A stretch of DNA of 64,000 nucleotides, from the IMG/VR virus record IMGVR_UViG_3300036820_000003, positions 1 to 64,000 of that record. One strand, 5' to 3'. A program made the position numbers and the translations under genes. The notes below the pieces were generated by a model. The model searched no databases. It had not been told where the DNA came from and was given only the letters and a program-made list of their open reading frames with translations. The stretch's first letter is position 1, and each line of letters begins with the position of its first letter. Positions 24,319 through 31,840 of this stretch are shown here, in pieces. The DNA is from a virus.

Positions 24319-24777
24319 ATGAAGCTCAAGTTCGGGGTGTCCCCCGGTCAGATCGAGGTGCAGTCAGTCGACACCGTCGTGCGCTGGCGGGACTTCGTCG
24401 TGATTGAAATCGTAACAGCTCAGAAGTACCCGGAGATTCCGGGGTGGAATGACGCGGAGATCCTCATCGGGCCGAGTCAGTTCACCTTCGCCGACAGCTA
24501 CCGGTCGGCCGATCCCCCCACCGTGCTGCACCTCCCGCCGGAACTGCAAGGCTGGGAGGCTTGCCCTCGGGCGGGGGAATGGGGTAACGTAATCCTCGTG
24601 GCCTTCTACAAGCCGATGGAACGGGAATCCTGTACGATCGTCACACTCCCGGCCGGAGCGCCCGGCCCGTGGGACGGAAGGATTCCGGGTGCACGTGACC
24701 GATCTGCTCCTGCTGGCGATAGGGTTCATCGCGGGGATGATAACGATGGCGTACCTGTTCCGACCCCCGGCGGGTAA
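24319..24777 (+). CDS. Unknown protein
   Basis: 152 residues. The first 115 are strand-rich (VRWRDFVVIEIVTAQ, NVILVAFYKP). The last 30 overlap the small membrane gene in another frame and are probably shadow-like but open. A GAGGAA triple repeat precedes ATG 24319. Confidence 0.6.
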   Translation: MKLKFGVSPGQIEVQSVDTVVRWRDFVVIEIVTAQKYPEIPGWNDAEILIGPSQFTFADSYRSADPPTVLHLPPELQGWEACPRAGEWGNVILVAFYKPMERESCTIVTLPAGAPGPWDGRIPGARDRSAPAGDRVHRGDDNDGVPVPTPGG

Positions 24778-24784
24778 GAAATAG
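24689..24784 (+). CDS. 31-residue single-pass membrane peptide
   Basis: GTG 24689 with GGAAGG 8 nt upstream. Residues 4-24 (TDLLLLAIGFIAGMITMAYLF) form one membrane helix, with a PPAGKK tail. Overlaps the end of the previous gene. Confidence 0.5.
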   Translation: MHVTDLLLLAIGFIAGMITMAYLFRPPAGKK

Positions 24785-24793
24785 CGAGGATGA

Positions 24794-24961
24794 ATGCCAG
24801 GAAGCGAGAGCACTTGCCCGACTCCCCGGAAAAGAGCCTGGGGGAGTAGGCAACGTGCGCAAAGAGCCGCGACGGCTATAGGTCGTGCATACCGCAGGAA
24901 GTTCTACGTGTATCAGTGCCCTGGTTGCAGTCGATGGCATCTAACTAGTAGTCCGAGATAG
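24794..24961 (+). CDS. Small zinc-binding protein (WHLTS type)
   Basis: 55 residues, very basic N-terminal half, then FYVYQCPGCSRWHLTS. The C-x2-C-x3-WHLTS ending recurs in many small actinophage proteins as I recall. ATG 24794 after GCGAGGA. Confidence 0.6.
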   Translation: MPGSESTCPTPRKRAWGSRQRAQRAATAIGRAYRRKFYVYQCPGCSRWHLTSSPR

Positions 24962-24972
24962 GAAGGAGCAAA

Positions 24973-25104
24973 ATGCCACAAGACCAAATGCCCGAGGATC
25001 TGGAAGCCGAACTGGCAGAACTGATCGGCACTACCGTCGAACGGCTACGCCGGATGACCGAGGACGAGGTGATCAAGGCCCTCGTCGGGGACGACTTGTC
25101 GTAA
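24973..25104 (+). CDS. 43-residue acidic helical protein
   Basis: GGAAGGAGCAAA precedes ATG 24973, a strong ribosome site. The peptide has two amphipathic helices (EDLEAELAELIG, VERLRRMTEDEVIKAL). Its last 60 bp overlap the convergent gene at 25045-25440. Confidence 0.55.
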   Translation: MPQDQMPEDLEAELAELIGTTVERLRRMTEDEVIKALVGDDLS

Positions 25105-25440
25105 CTCCCCCGCAGGTTCGGGCAGGAGCACGACCCTGACCGGCTCGGGAGCGTGCACGCCATAGAAAACCCGAGCCGTGCCCGGTCCCTCGACGACAGT
25201 CACCTTGACGACGGACCGGGTCACCGGGTTGAGCACCTCGATAACAGGCGCCCCGACGGGGGCCGGGAGGACGGGATTGTCTTCATCGCCCCAGCGCCAA
25301 CTGGATTCAATCCCCCGTCCCGAAAGGAGCACGTCAGCCGACAGCTCGGCAACTGACGGCTCGGGGAGCGCAATCTCGATCACGTCCCCCCGGCTCGCCC
25401 ACTCCCGGACGCACAGCTCCTCGAATTCCCCGAGTGTCAC
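25045..25440 (-). CDS. Unknown protein
   Basis: 131 residues. GTG 25440 is chosen because GGAGGAG lies just before it; the frame upstream is shadow of the next gene. Strand-rich middle (VIEVLNPVTRSVVKVTVVEG, VRVVLLPEP). The final 20 residues overlap the plus-strand gene. Confidence 0.5.
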   Translation of the reverse strand: MTLGEFEELCVREWASRGDVIEIALPEPSVAELSADVLLSGRGIESSWRWGDEDNPVLPAPVGAPVIEVLNPVTRSVVKVTVVEGPGTARVFYGVHAPEPVRVVLLPEPAGELRQVVPDEGLDHLVLGHPA

Positions 25441-25694
25441 AGCTCCTCCGCAACGTCCCGCAGCACCGTCGCGATCAGCAGCTTGACGAACGCCTCCACC
25501 CCCGCCTCGACGTCCGCTTTGACAGCCGGCGGGATCTTGAGGTCGGGGGAGGCGACGGAGTTCGCCGTCATCGTCCCGGTGCTGACCTGCATCCCCGGCG
25601 AGGACGTCACCGTGACGACGGGGGAAGGAGGGTCGAGGCGGTCGGCGGCCTTGAGGAGGGCGGACTTGACGTGGAAGGCTGACATGAGGTCCAT
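25437..25694 (-). CDS. Unknown protein, leaderless
   Basis: 85 residues; helical ends around a Val/Thr/Ser-rich middle. The ATG at 25694 lies six bases after TAGACT, so no leader is expected. The stop overlaps the next GTG (GTGA). Confidence 0.6.
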   Translation of the reverse strand: MDLMSAFHVKSALLKAADRLDPPSPVVTVTSSPGMQVSTGTMTANSVASPDLKIPPAVKADVEAGVEAFVKLLIATVLRDVAEEL

Positions 25695-25700
25695 GTCCGC

Positions 25701-25706
25701 AGTCTA
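25701..25706 (-). promoter_or_regulatory. Leaderless extended -10
   Basis: On the minus strand TGCTAGACT, then GCGGAC and ATG. Same layout as the polymerase promoter at 11707 (TGCTATACT, TAGGAC, ATG). Confidence 0.6.
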
Positions 25707-25744
25707 GCACGATCCGACGAATGGCGCAACCACTTCGCATGCGG

Positions 25745-25750
25745 TATGCT
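25745..25750 (+). promoter_or_regulatory. TATGCTGTTTAC promoter motif
   Basis: TATGCT at 25745 followed by GTTTACG, 35 bp before ATG 25785. No clear -35. Confidence 0.5.
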
Positions 25751-25784
25751 GTTTACGTAGCACGGCGCATACGGAAGGAATAAG

Positions 25785-25955
25785 ATGGCGGAAGACAAAC
25801 GGCATGACCGGGACAAATGTGACCCTGCGGCGCAGGGTCAGCACTACTTCCCGACTGAGGAGGCGGCACGGGCGTCCGACCCTGCCGGGATGTTCGTTTA
25901 CAAGAAGTGCGAAGGCTGCAAGGGCTGGTACAACTACGGACTGAGGGCTAGGTAG
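25785..25955 (+). CDS. Small CxxC protein
   Basis: 56 residues, charged N-terminus, YFPTEEAARASDPAG, then CEGCKGWYNYGL. With C12 the pair could bind zinc. ACGGAAGGAATAAG precedes ATG 25785. Confidence 0.6.
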   Translation: MAEDKRHDRDKCDPAAQGQHYFPTEEAARASDPAGMFVYKKCEGCKGWYNYGLRAR

Positions 25956-25958
25956 TTC

Positions 25959-25987
25959 TTGCGTTCCCCTCTTGCGGATGGTAGAGT
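25959..25987 (+). promoter_or_regulatory. Promoter of the tandem-repeat protein gene
   Basis: TTGCGT (25959-25964), 17 bp, TAGAGT (25982-25987). The leader is about 23 nt and contains GAAGAGGTGA before ATG 26016. Confidence 0.65.
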
Positions 25988-26015
25988 CACGTGTATCTAC
26001 CTGAAGAGGTGAACA

Positions 26016-26321
26016 ATGAAAGAGCTTGACCAACTGCAAGAGGAAGTCGCCGGGATTCTGGGTATCTCTCTCAGTGACGTCCAGTCGATGTGCCTATCCG
26101 ACCTCAAGCACGCCGCTATGTGGGGTCCGGGAGCATGCCAGGCTCACCTCCCGGCCGACTCTCGCGAGGACAGGCTCGACTCGATTCGGCTGGAACGACT
26201 GCAGGCGGACGTCGCTAAGCTGGTAGACTGGCCGGAGGATGACATCCGGGTGTCGTACCAGTCGGAGTACGTGCACAACGGACTGTGGGGTCCGCTTCCC
26301 TGTCCGGTTCCGGTACCGTAA
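26016..26321 (+). CDS. Two-repeat WGP protein
   Basis: 101 residues formed by two copies of one unit. Unit 1 (about 4-47) has LDQLQEEVAGILG, a DV, then HAAMWGPGAC and P. Unit 2 (about 58-101) has LERLQADVAKLV, DDI, then HNGLWGPLPC and P. Unknown role; the conserved WGP-x-x-C suggests a surface for binding. Monocistronic. Confidence 0.65.
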   Translation: MKELDQLQEEVAGILGISLSDVQSMCLSDLKHAAMWGPGACQAHLPADSREDRLDSIRLERLQADVAKLVDWPEDDIRVSYQSEYVHNGLWGPLPCPVPVP

Positions 26322-26326
26322 ACCAC

Positions 26327-26354
26327 CGAGGCCCGCGCTACGGCGCGGGCCTCG
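26327..26354 (+). terminator. Hairpin terminator
   Basis: 12-bp stem (26327-26338 with 26343-26354) closing right after the stop codon, followed by TTC. Confidence 0.7.
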
Positions 26355-26408
26355 TTCATGCCCGCAGTCTAGCAGACGTCGGGGGCTGGCGCAAGACCTG
26401 CGGCATAA

Positions 26409-26440
26409 AAAGAGCGGGACGCTTGTGCGTCCCGCTCTTT
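26409..26440. terminator. Bidirectional terminator
   Basis: 14-bp stem (26409-26422 with 26427-26440) with TTGT loop, AAAA on the left and TTT on the right. It overlaps the stop codon of the minus gene. Confidence 0.8.
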
Positions 26441-26894
26441 AGTACGAGGTGATTGATATATGGATATCGATTTTCGACGTCATTCCACTGACTATTGTGG
26501 ACGTTATACTACCATCCGCGACGGGCTCCCCGACCACTTCTCTTCGTCCTTCGTTTTCTAGCCAGGTTTCCATTTCACGGGACATCACTTCGCGAATGAT
26601 ATTACCCCCTACAGGGAGACCCTTCTGGTAATTCTCAGCTGTTTCCACTGCCTCTTGGAAGTACTTGTACCACCCTTCCTCTAGGAGGCGATCACAAGCA
26701 CTTACATCCTCACTCCGTGCTTCCCAGAAAACGGGACCGACCTCGAGGAATGGGTTTTTGAGACAGCGTTTTGCTCCCATTGCACTCTTTGTGTACTCTT
26801 GAAAATGGTCACATCGAGGCTTAGTCCATACGAGCCATTTTTCACCGATGATTATGATAAGATTTGATCTGTTCGGAGGTGAATACAGTTTCAT
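26439..26894 (-). CDS. Lower-GC unknown protein
   Basis: 151 residues, visibly more A/T-rich than its neighbours. LIIIIGEKWLVWTKPRCDHF at the start, charged helices later, and an Ile/Ser/Thr-rich end. GGAAGGAATTCG precedes ATG 26894. It has its own promoter and terminator, so it may be a recently acquired single-gene cassette. Confidence 0.6.
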   Translation of the reverse strand: MKLYSPPNRSNLIIIIGEKWLVWTKPRCDHFQEYTKSAMGAKRCLKNPFLEVGPVFWEARSEDVSACDRLLEEGWYKYFQEAVETAENYQKGLPVGGNIIREVMSREMETWLENEGRREVVGEPVADGSITSTIVSGMTSKIDIHISITSY

Positions 26895-26924
26895 CGAATT
26901 CCTTCCGTCTGTGGGAACTCGAAT

Positions 26925-26953
26925 AAACTACCGTGCTGGTCAGCATTTGACAA
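26925..26953 (-). promoter_or_regulatory. Promoter of the 26439-26894 gene
   Basis: Minus strand TTGTCA (complement of 26948-26953), 17 bp, TAGTTT (complement of 26925-26930). Confidence 0.65.
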
Positions 26954-26998
26954 CATTCATTTTCCCGTCTCCGCCTAGCTTCCGCTTGCCTCATGTGT

Positions 26999-27004
26999 TA
27001 GACT
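26999..27004 (+). promoter_or_regulatory. Leaderless -10 of the helicase gene
   Basis: TAGACT, then six bases, then GTG 27011. No -35 of note. Confidence 0.55.
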
Positions 27005-27010
27005 GAGGTA

Positions 27011-28552
27011 GTGGACTTCAGTGAGGACCAGGCTATTACCCTGGAAAAAGTCGCGATCTGGCGACGTGAGGCATCACCTGTCCGGCACTGCCGCGAGCTG
27101 GCGTGCAGTCCCGGTTCGAGGGTGGGTCCGGACGGCAGGAAGGTGGGGCTCCCGCACACGCACGGCAAGGCGCAGGACTACCCCGTGTTCAGCCTCGCAG
27201 GGCTGGCGGGGACAGGCAAAACTTATCTCGCCGGGAGGCTGGCGGAGGAGCTTGGAATTCAGATCACATACGGGACTCCAACCAACAAGTCTGCGCACGT
27301 GCTCCGGAAAAAACTCGGAGGCCGGGCGGCCGAGATGGTTCGAACATACTTTTCGATCATGTACTTCCCGCATGAGGAGTTTCACTGCCTGACCTCCGGA
27401 CGCGAGGTGAACAAGAGGAGATGCGAGTGCGTCAGGGAGGGGAGGGGGGATGACGAGTGCTATTGCCCTCAGAAGTTCACCCCCTGCGGGATGTGCCCAC
27501 CTGATAAGTGCAAGGTGGACGGCACTCTCAAGTTTAAATTGCGCGAAAGTCTCGGCGGTTACCGTGACATCGTGCTCATCGACGAGGCCTCGATGATATC
27601 CGAGGAGAGGGTCAATGAAATCCGCTCATTCGGGGTGCCTGTCCTTCTCGTCGGTGATCATGGTCAATTGCCTCCGATTAAAGAAAAAATGAATCCGTGG
27701 ATGCTCAATCCAAACGTCGTGCTGACTGTGAATCACAGACAGGCCGAGGCAAACGGAATCGTGGACGCTGCCCTGCGAGTTCGAGCGACTGGTGAAATTT
27801 CGCACGGATCCTACGGTGACGGGTCAACTGTCTGCGTTAGCGCTAAGGAAAATCCGAGCATCTTCGAGATAATGAAGCCGGATCGACTGGCACCGGGACC
27901 GGACTCCGCTATCATCGTCCCGAGAAATTCCCTGCGCTCGAATATCAACAAGCAGATCCACTCCGAGATGATCGTGTCGGATGAGGATCGCAAGCGCAAT
28001 GAGTCTCGCGTCGGCCGGGGGCTGATGGAGCTTCCGTGTGTTGGCGACCGGGTGATATCACTGCAGAATCATTACCCTAACGAGAAGACCAAGCGGGAAG
28101 ACTACTTTGGCACCCTCGCTGTCCGCAGGTTCAACAACGGATGGAGGATGTTCGGGGACATCCTGGTCTGGAACGGGATGACGGGGACAGTCCGCGACGT
28201 CAACCCGCATGGTGAGACGTTCAAAAACCCGAAGCACAGGGTAGAACTGATCATCGAATTGGATGACGAGGACGATCCCGAAAGCGACACCGGGAAACTG
28301 CACATCCAGGTGCGCGCTGACATACGCCAGTTCGGGGCGGAGTCCAAGATGCGAGTCGATCAGTACGCTCGTGTCAAGGGAGAGATCACACAGCTCTGGG
28401 ATTACGCCTACGCGCTGACCGCTCACAAGGCGCAGGGCTCGGAGTTCAGCCGCGTGGTGGTGCTGGACGCCGGTCCGTACGAGCGCAAGCGCTGGATGTA
28501 CACCGCGATGACCCGCGCCAAGGACCAGCTGGTCGTGATCGACTGGCGCTGA
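27011..28552 (+). CDS. SF1 helicase, RecD/Dda-like
   Basis: 513 residues. Motif I GLAGTGKT, motif Ia TPTNKSA, motif II LIDEAS, motif III GDHGQLPPI, then NHRQ, and motifs V/VI TAHKAQGSEF and MYTAMTRAKDQL. Between Ia and II lies a roughly 50-residue Cys-rich insert (CECVREGRGDDECYCP..., CGMCPPDKC) that could bind zinc and contact DNA. A 5'-3' helicase for replication or recombination. GTG start, leaderless. Confidence 0.85.
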   Translation: MDFSEDQAITLEKVAIWRREASPVRHCRELACSPGSRVGPDGRKVGLPHTHGKAQDYPVFSLAGLAGTGKTYLAGRLAEELGIQITYGTPTNKSAHVLRKKLGGRAAEMVRTYFSIMYFPHEEFHCLTSGREVNKRRCECVREGRGDDECYCPQKFTPCGMCPPDKCKVDGTLKFKLRESLGGYRDIVLIDEASMISEERVNEIRSFGVPVLLVGDHGQLPPIKEKMNPWMLNPNVVLTVNHRQAEANGIVDAALRVRATGEISHGSYGDGSTVCVSAKENPSIFEIMKPDRLAPGPDSAIIVPRNSLRSNINKQIHSEMIVSDEDRKRNESRVGRGLMELPCVGDRVISLQNHYPNEKTKREDYFGTLAVRRFNNGWRMFGDILVWNGMTGTVRDVNPHGETFKNPKHRVELIIELDDEDDPESDTGKLHIQVRADIRQFGAESKMRVDQYARVKGEITQLWDYAYALTAHKAQGSEFSRVVVLDAGPYERKRWMYTAMTRAKDQLVVIDWR

Positions 28553-28572
28553 GCGTCGCTAGTCAAGGGGTC

Positions 28573-28607
28573 GGGGGAGTGCTAGACTTCAAGTCTCGCA
28601 CTCCCCC
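28573..28607 (+). terminator. Long hairpin before the primase gene
   Basis: Outer 10-bp stem (28573-28582 with 28598-28607) and an inner AGACTT/AAGTCT stem. The inner part contains TAGACT, the phage -10 box, so the site may combine terminator and promoter. Confidence 0.55.
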
Positions 28608-28635
28608 GTGTGTTCCCTTGACAAGGAGATTCTAT

Positions 28636-31278
28636 ATGGAAATTCGGCCCTTTGTCAACTCCGGACCCGAGATTCTCCCCCTGGACACGGATTTCTGGAT
28701 CCCGGACGGGTTCGAGTTCACGGGCTGCCGCTGGAATCACTACACACGCAAGAGGGCGCGGGACAACGACGGCCAGGTGACGTACGCCTACGTCAAAAAG
28801 TTCGCATTGGAAGGCGGGATCGGCAGCTACAAGTACGGCGAGCAGGTCGGCTACCCCTTGGACATCAAGTGCCAGGCTGGCCTGATCTGCTCCCCGCACA
28901 CGTTCTTCATGGTGGTCGAGTGTGACACCATCGAGCTTTGGGACGACTCAGTCCTCGGCGATGCAACCCCCACGGTACGGAGCCGTCGGGGGTTTCATTA
29001 CTATTTCCACGTTCCCGCCGGGCTAGTCCACCTGATGCCGACCGACGGGCCGATCTCGGGCGGCGACGTGCAGACTCGCGGTTTCGTGCCGTGTCCCGGC
29101 TCGGAGCACCCTTCAGGCGTGAAGTACGAGCTGGTATCGAACCGGATCAACGTGGCCGACTCCGACCTCCTGCACCGCATCAGCAAAGCTCGCGAAATTC
29201 GCAAGGCGCAGGAGCTGGAGGCGTACCGCAAGTCCGGGGGCGAGGGCGCGTGGTCCGGCGACGGCGGAGTTTACGGTCACGATGATTACCTCGCTAAGAT
29301 CGTGACCTGGAACGCCGTGTTCGAGGGCAAGACGGAAGACGAGGTGCGCTCAGTCTGGCAGGCCGAGGCGGCGGCATTGCCCCAGACTCCCGGCGATCCG
29401 TTTACCGAGGATGACTTCCAGCGTCATTACAAGGGAGCTGCCGACGAGTGGAAGATCCGACAGGCAGCCCGGTCCGAGACCGAGGTAATTGACGCCACTA
29501 TCATGGACTGGGTGCGCAGCACGCAGGGTAGCGGCGGATCTGGTTCCGGGGGTGATGGCGTCAGCATCAACGGATTCGAGGATGACGGGGACCGGTTCCT
29601 CCCCGTGGGCTATCGGCTCCCGGCCGACTACTCGCTGGCCGGGGGCGTCAGCCACACGACCAGGCACGGCAAGGACGAGGACGAGGAGCAGATAGCGCAG
29701 CTCCCCATCTACGTATCCGGTCTGGAGATCGACTCCGATGACGTGTCCTGGTACGAACTAACCTGGGAAACCCACGACGGGAGCGGCCGCAAGATCATCA
29801 TTCCGTCCGGGCACATCGCGGATCGGACCAATCTGATGCGTGCCTTCCCCGAGGTTGTGGTCACCACCAAAGGCGCGACCGCCGCAGCCGAGTACCTGGC
29901 GGCGTGCCGGAAAGTGAACGCGGACTGGCTGGCACAGGAGAATCGCACTCGCAGGGTCGCGCTCCGCCTCGGCTGGTACGGCAACCGGATCGAGGAAGGA
30001 TTCGTTTCCGGACCGGAACGCCCCTATCAAGTCCGTGATGTCGCTAACCTGGGCGGATGGCTTCAGGGGCACCGGCCTCACGGGCATCTCGCGGAGTGGA
30101 CGGCGATCCTGTCCCGCATGCCGATCCGGGTGGTGATGCTGACGGCGGCGGCGCTGGCCGCCCCGCTGCTCAAGATCCTGGAAGTCCCGGGGTTCGTGCT
30201 CGACAACTCAGGCGGCACCACGCAGGGCAAGACTCGGGCCGCTCGGGTGGCGGCGAGCGTGTGGGGTGATCCTGATCGGCTGCTGCTGTCGTGGTCAGCA
30301 ACGAAGGCAGCTCTGGAGATTCACGCCCAGAAGGCTAACGGAACGCCGCTGCTCATCGACGACTCGAAACTGGCGCGTGATGGGGAGCAGATCGCGGGAC
30401 TAGTGTACCAGGTCACCTCGGGCCTGATGACGGGCCGCCTGGAACGCTCGTCGGACCGCCTGCGCGGCGGCGATGAGATCAAAACGGTGATCCTGACCAA
30501 CGGCGAGACCCCGCTGCTGACCGCCGGTAAGTCAGGACGTCGTGACGGAGGTGCTGTCGCACGGGTGCTGGAGATGTGGGGAGCCCCCTTCGGGACAGCT
30601 GAGGAGGCAGACTCAGTCAACGCCGTCATCAGGGAGAATTACGGGCTGGCCGGGGAGGAGTTCGTGCGGTCAGCGCTGAAGACGGGGGCCGGGGAGCTGC
30701 GATCACAGTACCAGGAACTGAGACTGCTGGCGAGGGGGATGGGCACCACCGACGTCGCCCGGCGACGGGCTGACGCAGGTGCTGTCGTGATGCTGGCAGC
30801 GCAGATCGCTAACCGGGCGGGGCTTCTGCCCATCGTACCGACGGCGTTCTGGCCGACTTTGCTGGGCGAGGGCGCTGCCGGGGACAGTTCCGATGACCTG
30901 GCACTCGCTGCACTTGAGCTGGTGTGGGGCGAGGTCGCGTTCAACGACAACAGCTTCTGGCGTCCCGACTCCGGCGCGATCACCAACTCCTTCGATCGTC
31001 CTCGCGACGGATGGAAGGGCAGGTACGATCGGAAGGAAAGCTGGCTCGCGGTGAAGCCTGACTGGCTGGACAGGTTCCTGGCAGAACGAGGATTCGAGTC
31101 CGAGGGGGTTCGCCGTCAGTGGGACGACCGAGGCTGGACCGCCAAGGATACCAAGGGGCGCAGGAGCATCTCGATCAGAATCGCTGGTGAGGTGGCCCGG
31201 TGCGTCAAGATCATCCATCGCCCAGAATCTATCTCCACCGACTCATCGGCGATCGAGAATTCGGAAGCCGAGCTGTAA
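28636..31278 (+). CDS. Primase-polymerase with DUF927-type helicase domain
   Basis: 880 residues. N-terminal 200: archaeo-eukaryotic primase-like domain with VVECD in place of the usual DxD strand, RSRRGFHYYFHVP, and DVQTRGFVPCPGS. Middle: linker with Gly/Ser and acidic stretches. Residues 480-690: DUF927 ATPase with SGGTTQGKT (Walker A) and PLLIDDSK (Walker B). C-terminal winged-helix-like part. It probably opens the origin and makes primers. ATG 28636 after ACAAGGAG. It directly precedes the iteron region. Confidence 0.8.
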   Translation: MEIRPFVNSGPEILPLDTDFWIPDGFEFTGCRWNHYTRKRARDNDGQVTYAYVKKFALEGGIGSYKYGEQVGYPLDIKCQAGLICSPHTFFMVVECDTIELWDDSVLGDATPTVRSRRGFHYYFHVPAGLVHLMPTDGPISGGDVQTRGFVPCPGSEHPSGVKYELVSNRINVADSDLLHRISKAREIRKAQELEAYRKSGGEGAWSGDGGVYGHDDYLAKIVTWNAVFEGKTEDEVRSVWQAEAAALPQTPGDPFTEDDFQRHYKGAADEWKIRQAARSETEVIDATIMDWVRSTQGSGGSGSGGDGVSINGFEDDGDRFLPVGYRLPADYSLAGGVSHTTRHGKDEDEEQIAQLPIYVSGLEIDSDDVSWYELTWETHDGSGRKIIIPSGHIADRTNLMRAFPEVVVTTKGATAAAEYLAACRKVNADWLAQENRTRRVALRLGWYGNRIEEGFVSGPERPYQVRDVANLGGWLQGHRPHGHLAEWTAILSRMPIRVVMLTAAALAAPLLKILEVPGFVLDNSGGTTQGKTRAARVAASVWGDPDRLLLSWSATKAALEIHAQKANGTPLLIDDSKLARDGEQIAGLVYQVTSGLMTGRLERSSDRLRGGDEIKTVILTNGETPLLTAGKSGRRDGGAVARVLEMWGAPFGTAEEADSVNAVIRENYGLAGEEFVRSALKTGAGELRSQYQELRLLARGMGTTDVARRRADAGAVVMLAAQIANRAGLLPIVPTAFWPTLLGEGAAGDSSDDLALAALELVWGEVAFNDNSFWRPDSGAITNSFDRPRDGWKGRYDRKESWLAVKPDWLDRFLAERGFESEGVRRQWDDRGWTAKDTKGRRSISIRIAGEVARCVKIIHRPESISTDSSAIENSEAEL

Positions 31279-31745
31279 CACCTAGACCGTTAGAACGCCG
31301 GAGCTGTCACCTGGGGTGATAGTTCCGGCGTTTTCTATTCTGCTCGCTGACCTGCTGTAACCACCTAGAAGGTCGTGTAACACCTTCTGTAACCACCCTA
31401 AAACCGCCTCTGAGCTGCGGTTTCCCCTCGGTGTAACACCGTAACACCTAAAACCTTGTAGTCCTAGTGCGCACGCGCTTCTCTAGAGGGGGCCTGTAAC
31501 ACCGTAACACCTAGGTGTTACAGGAGGTGTTACGGCATAACCCCAGGTCACACACCTCTGTAACACCGTAACACCTAAATTCAGGTTTTCACTGTTGTAC
31601 CCGCAGGGGAATCCCATTTCCGTTTCCGTCCCGGGGTCGGGCCCTCGCGCGCCTACGCGCATATGCGTGAGTTATGTGTTACACGTGTTACGGTGTTACA
31701 CGGGCGTCTGACCTGCACAGACACCGTAACACCCTCTGTAACACC
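31275..31745 (+). repeat. GTAACACC iteron cluster, candidate replication origin
   Basis: At least eleven direct copies of GTAACACC: 31275, 31377, 31433, 31441, 31496, 31504, 31560, 31568, 31726, 31738 and further one-mismatch copies. There are inverted copies at 31514, 31526 and 31692. Three tandem pairs start at 31433, 31496 and 31560, i.e. 63-64 bp apart. The centre (31504-31521) is the perfect palindrome GTAACACCTAGGTGTTAC. The block is gene-free and lies directly after the primase gene. Confidence 0.75.
31294..31334 (+). terminator. Terminator of the primase gene
   Basis: 12-bp stem with one G-T pair (31294-31305 with 31321-31332) followed by TTTTCT. Confidence 0.8.
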
Positions 31746-31805
31746 TTGTAACACACAGAGAGAAAGATAATCAGAGAGTTAGAATTAAGTAGCAGAAAGT
31801 AATCC

Positions 31806-31834
31806 TTGCATGGGTGGAGAAGATCGTCTAGACT
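31806..31834 (+). promoter_or_regulatory. Leaderless promoter after the iteron region
   Basis: TTGCAT (31806-31811), 17 bp, TAGACT (31829-31834), six bases, GTG 31841. The most complete example of the leaderless type. Confidence 0.7.
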
Positions 31835-31840
31835 CAGTCT

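Noticed and set aside
26947-26952. A perfect TTGACA as -35 of the helicase gene
   Set aside because: No -10 lies 16-19 bp downstream; the bases overlap the complement of the minus-strand -35 at 26948-26953, which does have a partner.
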